This document shows, piece by piece, positions 13,544-18,001 of a stretch of 18,001 bases of DNA. Each line of letters starts with the position of its first letter. The stretch's first letter is position 1. A program made the translations under genes and the position numbers. The notes beneath the pieces are model-generated. The model saw nothing but the letters and a program-made list of their open reading frames with translations, did not search any database and was not told where the DNA came from. The DNA lies in the NCBI GenBank assembly GCA_041635755.1, contig JBFKUL010000025.1, forward strand, positions 1 to 18,001, written 5' to 3'. The stretch is from JBFKUL01 sp041635755. Its GTDB lineage: Bacteria; Pseudomonadota; Gammaproteobacteria; Burkholderiales; SG8-39.

Positions 13544-15697
13544 ATGCAGAAAGTCACGGATGCACGCAGGATTGAGCTGATCGGTGCCGCGTGCGGCTTG
13601 GGTGGCGCCGAGCCCGGGTGCGCGCGCGCGCCGCAGGCGCTCGCCGAGTCGGGCCTTGCCGATCTGCTGCGTGAACGGGGCGCGGACGCGCGCTGGGGCG
13701 CAACCCTTGCTGTCGAGCGCGGGGGGCGCGATGCGCGCCGCGCGGTCAGCGCATTCTGCGCGCGCGTCGCTGAGGCGGTCGCCGAAGCATTGCGCGCCGG
13801 ACGCACGCCCTGCGTCATCGGCGGCGACCACGCCTGTGCCGCCGGCACCTGGAATGGCGCTGCACGTGCGCTAATGCAATCGCACGCGGCAGCCGGGCAC
13901 ATCGAGATGGCGCGCTCCGCAGGCCCGCTCGGACTTATCTGGATCGACGCCCATATGGACAGCCATACGCCGGGCACGAGCCCGAGCGGCCGCCTGCACG
14001 GGATGCCGCTTGCCTCGCTGCTCGGCCAGGGAGACGACGAGCTCCCGGGCTTCGACGCCGCGGCGCTTGCGCCGCAGCACGTCTGCCTCGTCGGCGTGCG
14101 CAGCTTCGAGCCCGAAGAAGCGCATCTGCTTGCAAGGCTGGGCGTACGCGTGTTTTTCATGGAGGAGATCTGGCAGCGGGGGCTCGACGCGGTCATGAAC
14201 GACGCGCTCGCCATCGTCACCCACGGCACCGCGGGCTTCGGCATTACGCTCGATCTCGACGCGCTCGATCCGGCCGATGCCCCGGCGGTCGGCACGCGCG
14301 CCACCGACGGTATTCGCGCCCGTGCGCTGCTGGCCGCGCTGGCGAAGATCTCCCGGGACCCGCGTCTCGTCGGTTTCGAGCTGGTGGAATACTCGCCCGA
14401 CCTCGATCGCGATGGCCGCACCGCGCGACTGGTGCCCGAGCTGATCGCCGCGGCGCTCGTCGGGCGCTACGAAGCACCGGTCTCGCCGGCCGCTACCGAG
14501 GAAGCCGTCTGCGCGCACAACTACCGGCCGCTGCCGGTGGTGCTGGTGCGCGGCGCCGGCGCCTGGGTCTGGGACGACGCCGGGCGGCGCCTGCTCGACA
14601 TGATGTCAGCCTATTCTGCGGTAAGCCATGGCCACGCCCATCCGCGGTTGGTCGCCGCCCTCGGCGAACAGTCACGCGCGCTAGCGGTGACCTCGCGCAT
14701 GTTCCACAACGAGCGACTACCGCGCTTCCTTGAGCGGCTGTGTACGCTTACCGGCATGGATACCGCACTGCCGGCCAACACGGGTCTCGAGGCCGTCGAA
14801 GCCGCACTTAAGACGGCCCGCAAATGGGCCTACGACGTGAAGGGCGTGCCCAGCGAGCGTGCGGAGATCATCGCCTGCGACGGCAACTTCCATGGCCGCT
14901 CGATCGCTATCGTCGCCATGTCCACCGAGCCGCAGTACCGGCGCGGGTTCGGGCCGTTTCCAGCGGGCTTTCGCACCGTCCCCTTCGGCGATGCGCGCGC
15001 GCTGGAGGCCGCGATCACGCCCAACACCGCCGCGTTCCTGGTCGAGCCGATCCAGGGCGAGCGCGGCATTGTACTGCCGCCGGACGGTTATCTCGCCGAA
15101 TGCGCCACGCTCTGCAAGCGCCATAACGTATTGCTGATCGCCGACGAAGTGCAGACGGGCCTCGCGCGCACCGGGCGGCTGCTCGCTTGCGAGCACGAAA
15201 GCGTCAAGCCCGATGGCCTGGTGCTCGGCAAGGCGCTTGGCGGCGGGCTGCTGCCCGTGTCTGCGTTTCTCGCCCGCAAGGATGTGCTGGGCGTCCTGCG
15301 CCCGGGCGACCATGGCAGCACCTTCGGCGGCAATCCGCTCGCCGCCGCGGTGGGTCTGGAGGCGCTCGAAGTGCTGGTCGAGGAGCGCTTCGCCGAGCGC
15401 GCTGCCGAGCTGGGCGCCTATCTGATGGAGGCGTTGCGTGCCATGAACCATCCGCTAGTGCTGGAGGTGCGCGGCCGCGGACTGCTGATCGGCGTCGAGA
15501 TTGACACGCGCGTGGTCGCGGCGCGCGCGCTCGCCGAAAAGCTGCTCGCGCATGGCATTCTCACCTGCGATACGCACGGCACGGTGATCCGCTTTGCCCC
15601 GCCGCTGGTGGTCAAGCAAAGCGAGCTCGATTGGGGCCTCGAGCGCATTCGAACCGCATTCGACGAGGCGTGGCGAGACGCGAAACGGGCCGCCTAG
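13544..15697 (+). CDS. Arginase - ornithine aminotransferase fusion protein
   Basis: A single uninterrupted 717-residue ORF carrying two complete enzymes. Residues about 8-310 are an arginase: Mn ligands His96 (GGDHAC), Asp135/His137/Asp139 (DAHMD) and Asp237/Asp239 (DLDALDP), plus Glu282 (ELVEYSPDLD), the expected guanidinium contact. Residues about 322-717 are a PLP-dependent ornithine-oxo-acid aminotransferase: AHNYRPLPVVL, LLDMMSAYSAVSHGHAHP, NTGLEAVEAALKTARKW, cofactor Asp534 (DEVQTG) and Schiff-base Lys563 (LGKALGGG). Together they would convert arginine to ornithine and urea, then ornithine to glutamate semialdehyde. A linker of only about 12 residues joins them, and the long N-terminal lead of ordinary OAT is shortened. 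GGAGG supports the ATG. The gene stands alone, divergent from the SPW gene and interlocked at its stop with ribD. No urease genes or arginine transporter are in the window. Confidence 0.93.
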   Translation: MQKVTDARRIELIGAACGLGGAEPGCARAPQALAESGLADLLRERGADARWGATLAVERGGRDARRAVSAFCARVAEAVAEALRAGRTPCVIGGDHACAAGTWNGAARALMQSHAAAGHIEMARSAGPLGLIWIDAHMDSHTPGTSPSGRLHGMPLASLLGQGDDELPGFDAAALAPQHVCLVGVRSFEPEEAHLLARLGVRVFFMEEIWQRGLDAVMNDALAIVTHGTAGFGITLDLDALDPADAPAVGTRATDGIRARALLAALAKISRDPRLVGFELVEYSPDLDRDGRTARLVPELIAAALVGRYEAPVSPAATEEAVCAHNYRPLPVVLVRGAGAWVWDDAGRRLLDMMSAYSAVSHGHAHPRLVAALGEQSRALAVTSRMFHNERLPRFLERLCTLTGMDTALPANTGLEAVEAALKTARKWAYDVKGVPSERAEIIACDGNFHGRSIAIVAMSTEPQYRRGFGPFPAGFRTVPFGDARALEAAITPNTAAFLVEPIQGERGIVLPPDGYLAECATLCKRHNVLLIADEVQTGLARTGRLLACEHESVKPDGLVLGKALGGGLLPVSAFLARKDVLGVLRPGDHGSTFGGNPLAAAVGLEALEVLVEERFAERAAELGAYLMEALRAMNHPLVLEVRGRGLLIGVEIDTRVVAARALAEKLLAHGILTCDTHGTVIRFAPPLVVKQSELDWGLERIRTAFDEAWRDAKRAA

Positions 15698-16794
15698 CGT
15701 TTTACCCGCGCCAGAATGCGCACGTCCTCGCCGACGCGATCAACCGAGCGCAACGCCAGATGCGGGCGCACATCGAGCGCCTCCGGCGCCGCGAGGTTCA
15801 GCATCCCCTGCGCCTCGTCGCCGAGCAGGCTCGGGTTGAGGTAGACGAGCAGCTCGTCGACGCAGCCCTCGCGCAACAGCGAGCCGTTCAGTTTGAACCC
15901 GGCCTCGGCGTGAAGCTCGTTGATGCCGCGGCGCGCGAGCTCGGCGAGCATCGGCGGCAGATCGACTTTGCCGCGGGCGTTCGGCAGCACCACCACTTCA
16001 GCGCCACGCGCCTCCAGCGCCTTGCGTCGTGCGGGCCGGTCGGTGCCGCAGAATAGCAGCACGTTGCCGCCTTCGAGAATGTGCGATTTCTCGGGCGTCT
16101 CAAGCCGGCTGTCGATCACCACGCGCAACGGCTGGCGCGGGGTCGTCACTTCGCGCACCGTGAGCCGGGGGTCATCCGCGAGTACCGTGCCGATTCCGGT
16201 GAGCACCGCGCACGCTCGTGCACGCCAGTGGTGGCCGTCGGCGCGCGCCTCGGGCCCGGTGATCCATTGCGAGGTCCCGTCCGGCAGCGCGGTGCGCCCA
16301 TCGAGCGTCGCGGCGATCTTCATGCGCACCCACGGCCGGCCGCGTTCCATGCGCGAAACGAAGCCGATGTTGAGCTCGCGTGCTGCTTCCTCCATGAGCC
16401 CCGCGTCGAAGCGAATACCGGCCGCAGCGAGCCGCTCGCCGCCGTGCTTGGCCTGCGGATTCGGATCGCGCATGGCCGCCACCACGCGTGACACGCCAGC
16501 CGCGACCAGCGCTTCCGCACAGGGCGGTGTACGCCCGTGATGGCTGCAAGGCTCGAGGCTGACGTAGACGGTCGCGCCCTTGGCAGCTGCGCCCGCCGCA
16601 GCAAGCGCGTTCACTTCGGCGTGGGGTTGCCCCGCCTTTTCGTGCCAGCCTTCGCCGACGATGCGCTCGCCCTGCACGATCACGGATCCGACGCGCGGAT
16701 TCGGCGATGTCGAGTAAAGCCCTTGTTCGGCGAGCGCCAGCGCCCGCCGCATCATCGCGTGGTCAAACGCCGAAAAGGATGTGGGCTCGCTCAC
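15694..16794 (-). CDS. ribD: Bifunctional riboflavin biosynthesis deaminase/reductase RibD
   Basis: A 366-residue two-domain enzyme for the second and third steps of riboflavin synthesis. The N-terminal deaminase domain (about 8-150) has the zinc site His58-Ala-Glu60 in GQPHAEVNAL and Cys83/Cys92 in PCSHHGRTPPC, after the SPNPRVGSVIV motif. The C-terminal reductase domain (about 155-366) has VRMKIAATLDGRTAL and GIGTVLADDPRLTVR. The start is a GTG at 16794 giving MSEPTSFSAFDHAMMRRALA, in which FDHxMMRRAL matches the family; the ATG at residue 14 is an alternative. The Shine-Dalgarno is weak. It follows nrdR on the same strand after 93 bp. Its stop interlocks with that of the fusion gene. Confidence 0.97.
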   Translation of the reverse strand: MSEPTSFSAFDHAMMRRALALAEQGLYSTSPNPRVGSVIVQGERIVGEGWHEKAGQPHAEVNALAAAGAAAKGATVYVSLEPCSHHGRTPPCAEALVAAGVSRVVAAMRDPNPQAKHGGERLAAAGIRFDAGLMEEAARELNIGFVSRMERGRPWVRMKIAATLDGRTALPDGTSQWITGPEARADGHHWRARACAVLTGIGTVLADDPRLTVREVTTPRQPLRVVIDSRLETPEKSHILEGGNVLLFCGTDRPARRKALEARGAEVVVLPNARGKVDLPPMLAELARRGINELHAEAGFKLNGSLLREGCVDELLVYLNPSLLGDEAQGMLNLAAPEALDVRPHLALRSVDRVGEDVRILARVKR

Positions 16795-16887
16795 AACCGC
16801 CTATTCTGGGTCAGCCGAGGGCTCAGGGGAACCCGTGCATTGCCGGCAGCGCCGTTGCGCCGCTTCTCGGGCCGGCGCGCTGTTATC

Positions 16888-17352
16888 TCAGCGCCGCTTC
16901 TTCGGACGCTTCAAATCCTGCACCGCTTCGCGGAAATCCTCCGGCGTCTCGAAGCTGCGGTACACCGATGCAAAGCGGATGTAGGCGATCTTGTCCAGCC
17001 GCGCGAGCTCGCGCATCACCAGGTCGCCGACGCGTCCGGTTTGCACCTCGCGCTCGCCCATGGCGCGCAGCTTTTCCTCGATGCGGTCGACCGCAGCGTC
17101 GATCGCCTCGGTCGCCACAGGGCGTTTCCTGAGTGCGATCATCATGCTGCCGAGAAGCTTCTCGCGATCGAAGTCGGTGCGGCTGCCGTCCTTCTTGATC
17201 AGTCGCGGCATGCGCAGCTCGACGCGCTCGTAGGTCGTAAAGCGCTTTTCGCAGCTCGGGCAGCGGCGCCGGCGGCGGATGACGTTGGCCTCCGGGTTCG
17301 AGCGCGTATCCACCACCTGCGTATCCTCGTGGCTGCAGAAGGGGCAGCGCAT
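16888..17352 (-). CDS. nrdR: Transcriptional repressor NrdR
   Basis: A 154-residue repressor of ribonucleotide reductase genes. The N-terminal zinc ribbon has Cys3-x2-Cys6 and Cys31-x2-Cys34 in MRCPFC and RRCPSC, followed by the FTTYERVEL segment and an ATP-cone domain (about residues 48-138) that senses ATP/dATP. The length is normal. The ATG at 17352 gives the invariant MRCPFC start. It lies 9 bp after the glyA stop codon, so it is almost certainly co-transcribed with glyA. I see no NrdR box in the window, as expected with no nrd genes here. The C-terminal tail is basic (LKRPKKRR). Confidence 0.98.
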   Translation of the reverse strand: MRCPFCSHEDTQVVDTRSNPEANVIRRRRRCPSCEKRFTTYERVELRMPRLIKKDGSRTDFDREKLLGSMMIALRKRPVATEAIDAAVDRIEEKLRAMGEREVQTGRVGDLVMRELARLDKIAYIRFASVYRSFETPEDFREAVQDLKRPKKRR

Positions 17353-17361
17353 GGCGCGATC

Positions 17362-18001
17362 TCAGGCGTAGACCGGGAAGCTGGCGCAGAGCGCCTTCAC
17401 CTCGCCCGCGACGCGCAGGATGTTGGCGTCGTCGTTCGGCTTGTCGAGCACGTCGGCGATCAGCTTGGCGAGGATCTCTGCCTCGCCGGTGCGGAAGCCG
17501 CGTGAGGTCATCGCTGGCGTGCCGATGCGGATGCCCGAGGTGACGGCAGGCTTTTCCGGATCGTTCGGAATGGCGTTCTTGTTGACGGTGATGTGCGCGC
17601 GCCCAAGCACCGCCTCGGCGTCCTTGCCGGTAATCTTCTTCTTGCGCAGGTCGACCAGCATCAGGTGGCAGTCGGTACGGCCCGAGACGATGCGCACGCC
17701 GCGCTCGGTGAGCACGCGCACCATGGTGCGCGCGTTGTCGAGCACTTGCTGCTGATAGTCGCGAAAGTTCGGCTGCAGCGCCTCGCCAAACGCCACCGCC
17801 TTGGCTGCAATCACGTGCATCAGCGGCCCGCCCTGGATGCCGGGAAAGATCGACGAGTTAATCGGACGCTCGTACTCGGACTTGCCGAGAATCAGGCCGC
17901 CGCGCGGACCGCGCAGCGTCTTGTGGGTGGTCGTCGTGACGTAGTCGGCGACCCCCATCGGCGACGGGTACAGTCCAACCGCGACCAGCCCGGCATAGTG
18001 C
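17362..18001 (-). CDS. glyA: Serine hydroxymethyltransferase, N-terminus cut by window edge
   Basis: The visible part is the C-terminal 212 or so residues of SHMT, which interconverts serine and glycine with tetrahydrofolate and is the main source of one-carbon units. It enters the window as HYAGLVAVGLYPSP, followed by the PLP-lysine motif THKTLRGPRGG; the lysine is the cofactor attachment site. SIFPGIQGGPLMH, NKNAIPNDP and SGIRIGTPAMTSRG are all typical. The frame at the right edge is open, consistent with simple truncation by the window and not a broken gene. It heads a glyA-nrdR-ribD run, the usual betaproteobacterial order. Confidence 0.98.
   Translation of the reverse strand, partial: HYAGLVAVGLYPSPMGVADYVTTTTHKTLRGPRGGLILGKSEYERPINSSIFPGIQGGPLMHVIAAKAVAFGEALQPNFRDYQQQVLDNARTMVRVLTERGVRIVSGRTDCHLMLVDLRKKKITGKDAEAVLGRAHITVNKNAIPNDPEKPAVTSGIRIGTPAMTSRGFRTGEAEILAKLIADVLDKPNDDANILRVAGEVKALCASFPVYA

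Noticed and set aside
12949..14421. Minus-strand open frame opposite the arginase domain
   Set aside because: It is antisense to the arginase half and passes through the SPW gene and terminator in the wrong frame.

Overview
This is an ordinary-looking chromosomal stretch from a GC-rich Gram-negative bacterium, most likely a betaproteobacterium that stores polyhydroxyalkanoate. The reasons are a class-typical short phasin gene, a standalone glutamyl-Q tRNA(Asp) synthetase, a full-length HrpA helicase, an adjacent CinA-like/EI24 membrane protein pair, and a glyA-nrdR-ribD run that is common in that class. This assignment is inferred from gene content; I cannot name a species. No tRNA, rRNA, CRISPR array, insertion sequence or prophage is visible.

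Layout, left to right. Positions 1-1075 (minus): a pirin-family cupin cut by the left edge, preceded by a thioredoxin. 1148-2038 (plus): gluQ. 2035-5255 (minus): a tightly packed run reading cytochrome P450, GalT-like nucleotidyltransferase, a possible 23-residue ORF, and an EamA exporter, with a plausible promoter just upstream of the P450. 5256-5602: a 347-bp regulatory intergenic region. 5603-6145 (plus): a phasin with a good sigma70-type promoter and a strong terminator at 6284-6315. 6325-11723 (minus): a CinA-like molybdopterin-binding-domain protein, an EI24/CysZ-like membrane protein and hrpA, the last two overlapping by ATGA. 11817-12392 (plus): a DUF2062 membrane protein. 12389-13421 (minus): riboflavin synthase and a small SPW-repeat membrane protein. 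13544-15697 (plus): one 717-residue ORF that fuses arginase to ornithine aminotransferase. 15694-18001 (minus): ribD, nrdR and the C-terminal part of glyA, cut by the right edge.

How the genes work together. The arginase-aminotransferase fusion would take arginine to urea and glutamate semialdehyde in one polypeptide, feeding arginine nitrogen and carbon into glutamate or proline. RibD and RibE act in riboflavin synthesis, but their genes are separated here by the fusion gene and the SPW gene. P450, GalT-like protein and EamA transporter look like one co-translated unit, possibly making or modifying a small molecule and exporting it; the substrate is unknown.

The most interesting points are: (1) the arginase-OAT fusion, with an 11-bp perfect inverted repeat in its leader; (2) a classical A-AAA-AAG slippery heptamer seven bases before the phasin stop codon, opening a 47-residue very basic reading frame that ends just before the terminator; (3) the coupled P450/GalT-like/EamA unit; and (4) a 9-bp perfect inverted repeat beside the phasin promoter.
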